64,000 bases of DNA, from NCBI RefSeq assembly GCF_901709675.1, contig NC_051102.1, positions 3,900,912-3,964,911 of the forward strand, in the 5' to 3' direction. This document shows, piece after piece, positions 36,471 to 48,589 of the stretch. The translations under genes were made by a program, and so were the position numbers. The DNA is from Syngnathus acus. Taxonomy: Eukaryota; Chordata; Actinopteri; Syngnathiformes; Syngnathidae. The notes beneath the pieces are model-generated. The model was not told where the DNA came from. It saw nothing but the letters and a program-made list of their open reading frames with translations, and ran no database searches. The number at the start of each line of letters is the position of its first letter. Within the stretch, counting starts at the first letter, position 1.

Positions 36471-39400
36471 CTTAAATTTAGCTTTTGAGAACAGATACAA
36501 ATTTTCCTCAAATTGCTCAAGGGATTCAACACCATTCAATTTTCGTGTAGATCGAACGTTTTTCCCTAACTGCAAATCTTAACTTTTGTGACGAAAAATA
36601 TAATTCAAGTTTTTCAAAAATACAAAAAAAGGTTTCTAGTTGCTGTGCATTACTATTTCTCGGCTAGCCTGTATAATTCTTACGAGGACATGCTTTGCAT
36701 AGCCATGTTATCTCCCGTGTCATTAAGACAAATACATGTACAACTTCCCGAACTAGCAGCAGAAGACCAACTTTGTGGGCTCATCAACGGTCAACTGAGC
36801 ACATTTATCAAGCACTTTGCATTTTGCCCCAAACTTGTCACTCTGGTTCTTGTTGGTCATCATTTATGGGTAATGGCGCGATTTTCTCGAGATTAAAGCT
36901 GAGACAGGTTAATTCCTGTGCGTTGTGCAAACGCCGAGGTGGTCTGTAGACGTTTTGCACACAACTTGGCCAGCATACATTTATCTTTTGGCCTTTTAAA
37001 TGGAGTTGACATGTTTTCTCACCCCCAATTTGTCATGATATGTGCTCAGTGGCTTTGCTATGTAAAAGCCCTGCCCCCCCCTCCCAACCTTCTGTCACAT
37101 TTAGAGCCCTAATGGGATCCACTTCAGATAACCGTTGTTTGACCAAGTCTGCCTCCAACTTTTAATGGTCTGTTTCAACAAGCAGAGCAACAAAAACAAA
37201 CTTGGGAACAGAGATAATGCACGGCACCATTACGTGGACAAGATCCTAACAGAAACTCACGTACGTGTAATTACTGACCTTTTCACCTTCACATGGACAT
37301 TTGAATATGTCAGTTGAATGATTCATGCAAATTTGAATGCATTGGCAGTTTCTGGCTCATTCAGGTTGCAGTCATCCCCCAAAATACTCCGAAATGAAAG
37401 GATTACAACCTCAAAATCCACTAAAATGCTCCCTCCTAAAATTTTGCTGCTTCTGCATTTTAAAGAACATTATCATGTTTCTGTCAAGCACTTAAAAAAA
37501 CAATATCATAAGGATTTTTAGCAGCTTAAAGAAATAAGCAGTTTTGAAAAATAAATCATATTTGTGAAATATTCGCATTTATGTTCCACATTTTTCTTCT
37601 GAATTTCTGCAATACAATATGCTCAGACATACATTCTTTTTTTTGGAGAAGAACGGTTTTGAAAAGGTTCTCCATGTGGTCAATATAACATTAAACGAGC
37701 AAAATTAAATAACATTGAAGTCAGGGCTAAAACATTTAGTCACAATGCCCGAATGGAATTCAAAACTAGTACATACCATAATAAAAATGAACAAAAAGAA
37801 ATCAGAAATGACATTTTTTACATGTTCCATATCACGTAAGTTCACATGTAAATTTTGTTGTTAATATTTGTCCTACACCTTTTTTCATGATAAATACTAC
37901 TACTACTACTGTTACTAATAATACTAATAATAATAATAACAAGTAAATGTATTTTCTGCAGTACAATTTAACACGTTAAAGTATAGTTTCAGTTGAAAAC
38001 CTGGAAGAAAATGCTCCACACCAAATTTGAAAGCAACTATTCATGAATTGTAAGGGCTCAGCCAATCAACACTCGGTGCTTCGTCACGTTTTCTGTGAAG
38101 CTGGTTATCACTTGATCCCAAAAATGCTTTGCAAAAGGCTGGACTGTTATCAGAATCTGGCCTTGTGCATTTCCGTTAGAGAGACGACGGTATCGCTCCT
38201 TGTTCTACATTCTGGCCTCCACAGATTACACAGGTGGAAATTGGACACGCGTCTCATTTCATTTTTATTTGTTTTGCCCCCAAAGCAATTGCCCAGGAGA
38301 CATTCACACTTTTTTCAATGTCAAATATTTGCATTTCCGGCTCTAAATCCGTGAAAGCAAATGGCGGAAGAGTTTTTTGTTTTTGTCCGTTTTCAGTTAA
38401 AACTGTTTTGCGCAAATAGCACTAAAGAGCATGACATTCTGAAGATTTGAAGGAGAGGTTGACAGAGGACTGATAAGACGCAGACAGCATGACCCTTGAC
38501 ATCTGCTACCTCAACTGTTGGATCTTCAAAATAAAAAAAAAGTGTATTAGACTTATAACCACTTTAAGATTATGGAGAAATGCTGTCGACCGGAGCGAAG
38601 GAGCTCGTAGGCCTTTATGTCAACCCTCCTAAAATTATTTTGCACAAATGACGCTTAAGGGACAAAAGAAAAATGTAAGTGAAACTGTGATTAAAAAAAA
38701 AAATAATCAAGTGCAAATTAAATGTAATATACGTGAGTTCTTTTAGTAGTATTTGTTGTATATTCTCATTTGCTTTTCCTATAATAAAATTCTGTGTCAA
38801 TAAACTAGGGTGTAAAGTGTTTTACCTTGACAGTTAATATTGGATATATGGATTTAGATTTTCATGTATCACCACAGAAATTTGCCATCATGTATAATCC
38901 AATGAACTAGACAGAAAATAATTTTAAATTTGGCTCCACCAGTCCATGCGAAGCATCCTGAAGTTTTCAGTTCCTCTCACACACCCAGACATCAACAGAA
39001 ACAGGCGCCCATCTTTCATTAACAGACCACACATTTTGTCACAAAGCAGATTAGCAGTTTTTGTATTTGATCCAGAAATGGCGCCTGTGGTTTGGAGATA
39101 GCATCACTCCCGGTGACCGCATGAGGAGAAAGAAAAACAACAGCAAACCAACAGTCAATTACAACATATTAGTACTGCCGGCTGGCCAAATGTCAGCGCT
39201 TGTGACATTAGCAGTAGATGCTCCACGTATGAAATGACTATCCAACATATTTAAACCAATTAAACTGTGACAGAAAAGTACATTACAATCAAACAAGCTT
39301 CAAAGTTATAATTCAGCGATACAAACATAATATACACTTTTGTTCTACAGTACTGCACATGAAGATTCTTTAAAGGAGTACTCGCCCCAAATAAACTTTT

Positions 39401-39800
39401 TTTTTTTTTGCTGAAAAATTGTAGAAACGGGTGTCTACTACATATTCTGGTCATTATTTTGATATTGCACTGGAAGTTTGAATTTGGGGCAGAAACCATC
39501 CATGTAGCGCTACTTTCAGGTTAAACACTGCACTGCATGTGAACTGGGAGTTCTGTCCTATGATTTGTTTGATTGATTTATTAGCATAGCATTTGGTTAG
39601 TTTATTTCACATGGCTTGTCCAAGTATAGAAATGATTTAGATTGTAGTTTAGCCAGACCACACCCAACCCCCTCGCAAGCCCTGTGGTCCTCCAGGCAAT
39701 GTACCCTTTGAGCGCCGTTTTCAAATATTAGTGAGGGATGGTGCAATTTGAGTCTGGTGTGGGGAGCCTAACACACTTTAATTGAGTATGTTCATTCCCT
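36471..39800. other. Intergenic, nothing recognised
   Basis: A 102-codon open frame at 36588-36896 on the + strand shows no domain or splice support. The rest is AT-rich with short ACT/AAT trinucleotide runs near 37890-37940. Confidence 0.45.
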
Positions 39801-39806
39801 TGCTCG

Positions 39807-39883
39807 TTCATTCATTCATTCATTCATTCATTCATTCATTCATTCATTCATTCATTCATTCATTCATTCATTCATTCATTCAT
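39807..39883. repeat. (ATTC)n microsatellite
   Basis: About 19 units of ATTC. The overlapping open frame with repeated Ile-His-Ser-Phe is a product of the repeat. Confidence 0.97.
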
Positions 39884-39920
39884 ATTACCAATGTGGCCGC
39901 CCAGAAAACACTCTCAGGCA

Positions 39921-40240
39921 CAGGTGTCAAACTCAAGGCCCAGGGGCCAGATACGGCCCGCCACATCATTTTATGTGGCCGCGAAGACAAATTGTGTATC
40001 GAATTCATGTCATTACTAGAATTGCAAATTGTCTTCACTTTTAATAATATCTGTTTTTTTAAATATCTGACCAGTTTTTACTCAACTGATTTGAAAACGA
40101 GTTATTTGTCAGTTTGTTTGGTAGTTTTTACTGTATATAATATGAGGTGCTCATACATTTATTTGGGTTGTCATGATGGCCCTCCGAAAGAAGCTATGAC
40201 TACAATGCGGCCCGCGAAAAAAATTAGTTTGACACCCCTG
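39921..40240 (-). mobile_element. hAT-like MITE, copy A
   Basis: Starts CAGGTGTCAAACTCAAGGCC and ends AATTAGTTTGACACCCCTG, with inverted ends of about 16 bp. The interior matches copies B and C in reverse orientation ('acatcattttatgtggcc', 'gacaaattgtg'). No convincing 8-bp target duplication remains. It has no coding capacity. Confidence 0.8.
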
Positions 40241-40242
40241 CT

Positions 40243-43200
40243 CTATCTAAGTTGACCATCATGGAACCTAGATGCCCAGATGGTTGTCAATTCTTTAAAA
40301 AAAATAATTCTTGAATTCATCTCGATCTTAATGTACCACAACCTTGCCAAAACATGTCATGGACTCATTTTGTCCTAGCCTATGCATTGTTGGAAAAAAA
40401 TGGATTTTAAAAGAACTTATAATTAAGATGAGCGAATGGGTGATTTACATGCCATGCCTTAATCATATTTGTATTTATTTACCTCACCTGACGTTACTGT
40501 TAGCGAGTTATTCACCAGATGCTTTGTTACATTGGCACAGTGGTTCAATTGCACAAAAGCACGCATTTTAGCTGTTTCGACAGGGAAAAATAAGTCTTAT
40601 TAGAACTTCCTTTTTGAGATACTTCTAAACACTGTTGTCAGATGAATGAAAGGCTCAGATGAAATAAAACAGTCCTGAGAAAAAAAAGCCTCAAAGGCTT
40701 GTCGAGACAGGTGAACCCTGATTGATGTCCTTGACCTCTGACCTATTGACACCTTGTATGCCCTGGGGATGACAGCAATTAGTTAGATGACTCCTATAGT
40801 CCAGTGACATGTCTTACACCCTCCACTCATGTTCAAAGAGTCATCTACCTGTTGTATGTGTTTTTATTTTTTTCCCATCTCCCGGAAGCTAACTTTTGTC
40901 TTTGTGTTTCAAGGAAGTAGTTTTGCTAATGGTTACAATTCCTGCTATAATAATTGGGCAGGACACAACATTAGATTTCTAAGTCTAACAAAATCTGTTC
41001 AAATTTAACATGAAAGATTTTTGATAGTCGTTGTAATCGCTGACGCTGAACTGAAAACCTGTCAAAACAAAAGTAAAACTGTTGTGTCTATAATTGTCAT
41101 TGTCACAAAGTAAATAGCCTTGCATTCTTTCATATTCATTTTAAGAATGTCACTCAGTGGCATGTTATCCTTTATCTGTTTCACCTGTCACCGAGTGATA
41201 GCGAAACAGCCTTTTGGATGGCATGACCTCACCGTTCTCCATTTTCTTGACACTTTGTATTCACTGCCAACGTAACCAAAGCCCTTCAGAGTAACGTCTC
41301 ACTTCCTCAACACCCCCCCATTCATTTTTTTTCTGCCGCCACTATGATCTCGCTCCTTGCCATTCTCCCTTTGTTTTCCCCAGTGTCCTGCGCTCTCACC
41401 CTCCTATTTTCTCAGTCAGTATCATCGCCTGCCCACAAGAGAATGTGTTCTCGTGAGCGAGCCAGAGGATCAAAGAAAACGCTTCACCTGTCAAACCGAT
41501 CAGAAGAAAATGGATGCTAAATCTCTCCTCTGTATGGTACACACACTCACAGTCCCAAAAGCTTCTTTCATGTAACCAAGCGCCAATTTTGGTGTTTTAC
41601 GGCTTCATGCACAAAAGGGTTGTGCCCTCGGGACATGCGGGTGGAAGATACAAGACCTGATTGTCAACAGATCCTGCCGCACCACTGTGACACCTCTTCC
41701 TTAACCTCTACCTTACTTTGCAATCATTCCCTACCCCCATGCAGGAAACGTGTGCACAAAAAGAACAAAATACACTACCATACAATTTACTTGAAATCTT
41801 GACAAGAAAAACAAAAGTCACAACTTTCGGCAAATCCTGTGAAAGTTAGTGGAAGTTAAGAAAACTTTATCTTTTTAGTCAGCTATTTTCTCTTTTTCAG
41901 GTCACAAGAATTTCTTGTCTGACAAAGTACAAATGTGGTCAATGTTGCTACTGTTGACTAAATAAAAAACTCAAAAAACTACAACAATATGAAAAAAAAC
42001 AGACATTTGGATTTGAGTTTATAATTTCCCTCCGAGTCTTTCCTTAAGGTCATCATAACGATGTCCAGCATTCATTCATATATGTAATAAATTTAACATT
42101 AGTTTATTTTTACAAAGAACACAACTAAATAAGTTGCACAAAAAACTATATAAAATGTTTATAGAATGCACATAGGGAAAACTTTGTATTTTTTTTTAAT
42201 AAGGTTTTTCACAGTTTACCATTGTTTTTATTTGCAATCTGTTTTTTTTGTAATTGACGACTCAAAATTTTAGCAACTCAATTGCTTCTGTCATAGAGCA
42301 ATTACCACTGAATTGTCTAGTTAAGTCCGAATATATGGAGGGCATATGCCACTTAGTTTAAGCATGCTTGTAAATTATTATTGAAGAGTAAAATTGTTGC
42401 CTGTAACAACGTGCTAAATATACCAGCATGTTCCAACGTATCTTCTTGTCTATGGAAACTCAGTCCACCCCAGTGGCAAATACCACACCAATTTTTCCCT
42501 GGAAAGAGGAAATCGAGTTCATAAGCCAGCGGTGGTCAAAACTCTGATCTATTTGCAGACATAAAAACAAAAACAACAATTCACCTGCGGGAGGGACAAA
42601 GGTCAGCTTGCACACATTCTGAGAGGCCCAGGATAAACACAAATTTCCATTGGCCATTTCTAGATTTGTAGAAGGATATGCTGTATGCGAGGGCTGCAGT
42701 ATGACGCTACAAAAATCAGCACGGGCCTAGTTTATAAAGGTTTTATTGAATCATAATTATAAATCAATCTGTGGAGTTATTCCCACATCTTGACCTATTT
42801 TGATGGGTCGCATCATCAGAACAGCAGTGGTGCCGCCCACTTTGGACCCATTTCATTCAATTTCATTTTAACCAAGACATTTTAAGAGTATACTTTATCT
42901 GGGACTAGGTTGCTATTCAAGTACTATCTGCTTGTATGCTAACACACTATTAGATTAGTCTAAACATCCTAGAAAAATATCATGAGTAAACATGTTGTTC
43001 CAGTAAATGTTTCGTTTTTAACATAGTTAGCTCATATCTTTATAAACATAGAAATGCCTGATGCCCATGAGTGGCAAAATAACAGTTCAACATATAATGA
43101 CACAGAACATCGCTATATAAACACACGCTCACACTGAGGGGCACTGTACGTGATAAGACATCAGAGAGAATTTTTGGTAATTGCTCAGCTAAAGGAAGTG

Positions 43201-43425
43201 TATCCATGGCCATTGCTTAGATGCCAGTGGTCAGATGGTATAAAGCAATTTACCCTCTGTGAGGGATTGTTGGCATATAATCACAGACTGTACAAACATA
43301 AAACTAAATATCAAAGGTTTTCCTTAAATAAGCCAATTTACATTTTTTTTTCTTTCTTAGGGGGGAGTGCTAAGCAATCTAGATTTTAGTAGAAAATTGT
43401 TCACTTCAATAAAGTCATTTCATTA
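40243..43425. other. Intergenic, nothing coding
   Basis: AT-rich sequence with no supported exon. The one motif I single out is the DR1 element at 40732-40744. Frames at 41357-41802 are proline/serine-rich without splice context. Confidence 0.45.
40732..40744 (-). promoter_or_regulatory. Perfect DR1 nuclear-receptor element
   Basis: On the minus strand, AGGTCAGAGGTCA is two perfect half-sites separated by one base, the consensus for RXR heterodimers, HNF4 and COUP-TF. A further AGG follows. It sits about 11 kb upstream of the KLF gene and 19 kb beyond the rnf220 3' end. Function is inference. Confidence 0.4.
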
Positions 43426-43433
43426 GTGTATAC

Positions 43434-43761
43434 CAGGGGTGTCAAACTCATTTTTTTCGCGGGCCACATTGTAGTCATAGCTTCTTTCAGAGGGCCATTA
43501 TGACTGTCAACCCAAATAAATGTATGAGCACCTCACATTATATACAGTAAAAGCTACAAAACAAACTGACAAATAACTCGTTTTCAAATCAGACGAGTAA
43601 AAACTGGTCAAATATTTAAAAAAAAAAGATATTATTAAAAGTGAAGACAATTTGCAATTCTAGTCATGACACAAATTTGATGCACAATTTGTCTTCGCGG
43701 GCCACATAAAATGATGTGGCGGGCCGGATCTGGCCCCCGGGCCTTGAGTTTGACACCTGTG
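43434..43761 (+). mobile_element. hAT-like MITE, copy B
   Basis: Starts CAGGGGTGTCAAACTC and ends GAGTTTGACACCTGTG. The flanks GTGTATAC (43426-43433) and GTTTATAC (43762-43769) match at seven of eight positions, an 8-bp target duplication typical of the hAT superfamily. It shares its interior with copies A and C. Confidence 0.87.
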
Positions 43762-43774
43762 GTTTATACTGTAT

Positions 43775-44380
43775 ATGGCCAATTATGTAACCTAGGCGCA
43801 GACTAACAATTGCTATTTTCCCTGGAAAATTACTTTTCATTTCGCAACGTTAAAAATAGATCGAAACAAAAATCAGACAATTATCCCTCCACCTGCTAGA
43901 ACTGGTTGATCAGGGTCACTGGACTTTTTACAAGATGATAAATGTTCAAACTATCTACTACTATCGTTTCATTCTAGGTGTGGACTGCTATGAGTTGCGT
44001 CGCGGGATGAGAAGACAAGTTACATCTCTTTTTGAGTTAACCATACAAACCAGATGAATAAAAATGATTTGTCTCACAAATTTTGTGAAAAGAAAACCAA
44101 TGGTGTAGATACAGATCAGAGTTGTTTTTCTTATTACACAGATTATTGCATTGCAAAATGAATGTGCCTAAATGTCTCAAAATGCATAGAATCAGAAATT
44201 ACATCCAACAAACTGTTTTCTAATTCAAAGAATCACATCTTATACAAAGTATTTATGCTTTCATCATTTTCACTCAAAGGTTACTGTGCATGTCAAGTCT
44301 TTTGTTTCATTTGTGATAAAAGATGAAGTCACGGGATGAAGATTTATTCTTTTGGTGTTAGTAAACGGCGAATACATCTT
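43775..44380. other. Intergenic, nothing recognised
   Basis: AT-rich unique sequence between repeats. Confidence 0.5.
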
Positions 44381-44439
44381 TGACACAACAGACACGTCTG
44401 CTGTGATGAGCTACCACAACCGTGCCTCATGGTGTTGTT

Positions 44440-45142
44440 CAATGGGATTCACAGCAGGGGCAACAATAACGGTCCAGCCCCTTTGACTGAAGTCCCGCCT
44501 ACCATAAAATCACAATCATCTAAAACCTACAATTTCGGGAGGTCCGGCTCAAGTTACTGTCAGGCATTTAGTACAAGAATGTGCTGTTAATATATATAGG
44601 GGAGGCTGAACAATGCGTGTTTAATTAAACCTGCCAAGATGTGTTGGGAGCTCAGGCTGGGGTACCATTAGTGTACCCCATGGGGTTGCACAGCAGGGGC
44701 AATACTACCTGGCCAACACCTTTTCCTCTGGGCACCCTCAGGATCCCATTGCCCTCACGTTCTCAGGGGTAAAGTGAAAGAAGACAAATTTGGCCAAGAA
44801 ATGTACATCCTGTATTTAATCATTTGGTTTCAATCTATATGTAATCAGGTTGAAAATAAATTGCACTCTTTGTTTTATAACTTTCATCCAAAGGTGCAGC
44901 CAATAGACCTCACAACAGGGGCAACAATAGCATCCTGGGGTCCCTCCTACCATAAAATCATTTTTATTTATGGTCAGCCTACAGCTCAATTTATTGTCTA
45001 TGATGTTTGGGTTAAACATACTAATAAAGAACAATGGGAAAGGAAGATGTCATTCTATCCAGGTAGCCAAAGGGAGCTTCATGTTATGCAATATGGTCAA
45101 TCCTTACAAGAACAATTGGCTCTAATGTATAGAATCTTATGA
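44440..45142 (+). repeat. Three diverged repeats with a 122-codon open frame
   Basis: The phrase 'cacagcaggggcaa' occurs at about 44450 and 44689, and 'cacaacaggggcaacaata' at about 44911. The first and third copies share about 70 bp ending 'cctaccataaaatca'. An open frame (44774-45142) runs through the third copy and contains LTTGATIASWGPSYHKII. I do not recognise the family. It may be an old retroelement gene fragment or a chance frame. Confidence 0.35.
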
Positions 45143-45144
45143 TC

Positions 45145-47110
45145 TTCCACGTCATAGAAGCTCACAACAGTTTACTGACTAAAAGGCTGATTGTGAACAA
45201 AATTAAAAATATTGATCTATCTGATTTTCTAATTTCTCAAATTAATACTAAAGTGTTGTTTTTCCCACACACATAAAAACAACACCTGATGTTCATTTCA
45301 ATACAAATGGGGGCTTATGATCGTTTAGAAAAGCGTGGGTGGTTCAAATAAACTGCTATAACAAATAGCAAAACCTGATGTGTCTTACCGGACGTTGCAC
45401 ACAATCATTTCTCCATGAGAGTCCTCAGAAATAAGGTGGATATGGATTTAGTTTTATATGTAATTTTTTTAAAACTAAGTCATTCAAGTTTGACTTGTTA
45501 AATTATGGCACTCAGGAACATCAACATTTGGATATTCAGAAATCTAAAATATGTGTGTGTGTGTGTGTGTAGTGCTTGCATAGGCACGCCTTGGGTGACT
45601 GTGTTCAAGTAATTTTGAGTGGACCCAGAGTGCAGTTACCAGATCCATCGCTCACCTGTCGCCCTGCCAGTATCCTGCAGTGGGAGCGGCTTCACACTGT
45701 GGAATGCCTGTTGCCATTTAAGCACCATTACTACCTGCTGCTGCCCTATTCTCTCCGTCCTCTATTGCCTGGGGTTCATATTGGATAAGAGCTGTAAAGC
45801 CTTGCGTTTCATGGGGCTGGTTTGAATGTAATTGGAGGGAGGCAGGCACCTCATTCCAAACTCGGTTGGGGGCTACAATCACAGGCAAGCCCTCGCGCCT
45901 TTGGGCTGCACCACCAGGAAGTTAAGAGGGTCTAAAGAGGGCACCACAGGGGACAATATCAAACACCCCTATAGTCGTGGGATAACGGCAAATAACACCG
46001 CAGGAGTGGGAACACACTCAGTCAGAAACACTGTGGTAGTCTGTCTTGTCGAGACTTGATAATGATGTGAGCAAATGAAGAACTGTGCTCACTTAGTTGA
46101 AAAGCAGAAATTGAGAGGTTTTTAGAAATTCAACAGACCTACCGTGTAACGCGATTAAAAGAAACATGCAAGCGATACTCAGTGAAAATGTCAACCGGCA
46201 TGTTAACTTCTGAGTCTTGCACAAGATGACAGCGATTCACTTTTCCACGGAATTTAAAGTCAAACTTGTTGATCCACATGATCTCAGCCAAGAAGTGACT
46301 TATTTACTTTGCCAATGACAACAAAGCGGCTGACTCAGGACATTCAAGCGAACATGAGCAGTAACCTCTCATGTGGGGATCAAAGTGTGTAAAGAAGTGC
46401 TGAACAATAAGATAAGTAAGCAAGTTGTTTCAGTAAAGGCAGGGCCTTTGTTTATATAACAAAGCTTAGCTTGTTTGTAGGTGCGTGTGTCACACACACA
46501 GCATACACATGTAGATGTAAGCTATCTTGTCCATCTTGATGCATATGTGTGTGTTGTGTATTCCCAGTGTGTATTTACTGTATGTATGAACCTAAAGTGT
46601 ACATGCTTATCGCGTTGTGTCAGTGTGGATGGATGCACTTTCAAATGGAAGCTGCTGTGACAGTGCAAAGCTGAGCTCAAGTTTCCAACAGGTCATGTGG
46701 AGGTAGTAAGAGCAGACTGATGAAAGCCTGCATCGTGTCATCCACATGTAGATGGGGTTGAGTGGGGGGCACACATGTAGATGGGGTTGAGTGGGGGGGC
46801 ATACAAGACTGGACACAAGATTTGGGATTGAATTCTCATTTGAATTTCGCGCCACTGCTGTAAGTGTGAAACGAAGCACTTGATGTTCCTGGGCAACTTA
46901 TCATCTCTGTGAAGGTGGTAATAGATAAATTGCCGGGATTGAGGTAAGTGCTATATTTCTAGGTATATAATGAATGGACTACAGTTGTACTGTAATTTAC
47001 AAGTTTAATTAATTCCGTGAATAAGCTTGTAAATTAATTTATTTCAAATCAAATCATCCTATGCTTTTGAAACAAATTGATATGCCATTATTTCTATTCA
47101 ATTCTCTACC
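45145..47110. other. Intergenic, minor repeats
   Basis: It holds a (TG)n run at about 45551-45571 and a perfect 29-bp tandem pair, 'tgtagatggggttgagtggg', near 46747 and 46776. An open frame at 45576-45825 is unsupported. Confidence 0.45.
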
Positions 47111-47111
47111 A

Positions 47112-47404
47112 CAGGGGTGTCAAACTTATTTTTGTCATAGTCATAGTTTTCTTTGGAGGGCCATTATGACCGTCAACATACTGATGAATAACTAAGTTTG
47201 AAACCGGAGACTAGTAAAAACTGTTGAAATACTTTGAAAAGATCAATGGTAACAAAAATTGCAAGCAATATCTTTTTAAAAGTGAAGACAATTTGTAACT
47301 TTAGTATTGACAGATGAAGTTGATGCACCATTTGTCTTTGGGGGCTGCATAAAATGATTTGGCGGGCCGTATCTGGCCCCGAGCCTTGATTTTGACACCA
47401 ATGC
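47112..47404 (+). mobile_element. hAT-like MITE, copy C
   Basis: Starts CAGGGGTGTCAAACTTATTT and ends ATTTTGACACCAATG. It is more diverged and shorter than copy B, with the same orientation and interior order. The flanks (CTCTACCA, CTCGACTG) match only partly. Confidence 0.78.
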
Positions 47405-48210
47405 TCGACTGTATTGTAGAATAAGAGGCTTTATCTTTAAGCTTTTTCTCTTTTACTATTCACTTGTGTCATGTATTCAATTCAATAAACAGTAGCTAGA
47501 TAAAGATTTTCAAGAAACAATATCATAGACTACATTTTTTTCAATTTTTTCCAACACCTGCTTTAAAGACTGGAAAGATATGTCTGACAAAATAAACACA
47601 AGACTTCTAAATGACGTTCAGTAACCAAGCATGTTGACCACATCAACTGTATTGAACAACCAACACCTTTTATCTGCTTTGCCAATTAGAATTCCTAAGT
47701 GACTCTTCCAATTGCACGCAGTCACTCTCAGTCCACCTTACCTCCTTGATCAGAATGACAGTAATGACAGTGTTTAGCTCAAATGAGTCATCATTGATCT
47801 GCTCACATTTCTAAGGGATTAAGCTAGAGGGAAATCAACCGTCGAAATTGCAGGAGGAGCGGTCTAGGAATGATAATCAAGACTAAGTTAGTACTTGACG
47901 TCAATGAAATTCTCTTGAAAAGTTAAGCGGGAATGCAAAACAAATTTTTTCATTCAAGTGTGGAAAATAATTTTTTTTGCATCCACTACAGCTTGTTCTT
48001 GTTATATACCATTGCAATACCATTAATGTGATCTTCACACTTTGTGTAATGTGGGCTGAGTGGGGCTTTTAATTTAATTGTGATAATATCGATGATTTAT
48101 TAAGATTCCAGTCAATATTTTGACTTGACTGTGATGTTACAATTGCTTATTTTCGTGTTTTGTTGGATAGGGTCACACCCATATTTTGATCCTATAATAC
48201 GTTTTGTGTC
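47405..48210. other. Intergenic, possible conserved segment
   Basis: No coding sequence. 47690-47830 carries 'gctcaaatgagtcatcattg', with an AP-1 site TGAGTCA, in less repetitive sequence. A regulatory role is only a possibility. Confidence 0.35.
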
Positions 48211-48588
48211 CCGTATTTTCCGCACTATAAGGCGCACCGGATTATAAGGCGCACCTTCAACGAATGGCCTATTTTCAAACTTTGTCCATACATAAGGCGC
48301 ACCGGATTGTAAGGCGCATAGAATAAATAACTCAACGTTGCTCAAACGTTAATGCAATCACAATATAGTAACACTCGAAATAGTGAAAACAATAACAATA
48401 TATCAATAACTCAATGTTGCTCAGACGTTAATATCACACAACACACAAAATAAACACGTAAAGCTTACTTTAATAAATTAGTCCTCATCCACGAATCCAT
48501 ATTGGTCCATATATAAGGCGCACCGGATTATAAGGCTTTTGAGAAAATGGGAGGCTTTTAGGTGAGCCTTATGGTGCGGAAAATACGA
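48211..48588. mobile_element. Short TA-flanked DNA element (MITE), copy 4
   Basis: Left end CCGTATTTTCCGCACTATAA, right end GTGCGGAAAATACGA then TA. The left TA has mutated to TC. The interior ('actcaacgttgctcaaacgt', 'aatagtgaaaacaataacaa') is nearly identical to copy 1 at 835, so both come from the same subtype. Confidence 0.85.
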
Positions 48589-48589
48589 T

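Noticed and set aside
39782-40255. 157-codon open frame with His-Ser-Phe-Ile repeats
   Set aside because: Begins in (ATTC)n and continues through a hAT-like MITE; not a gene.
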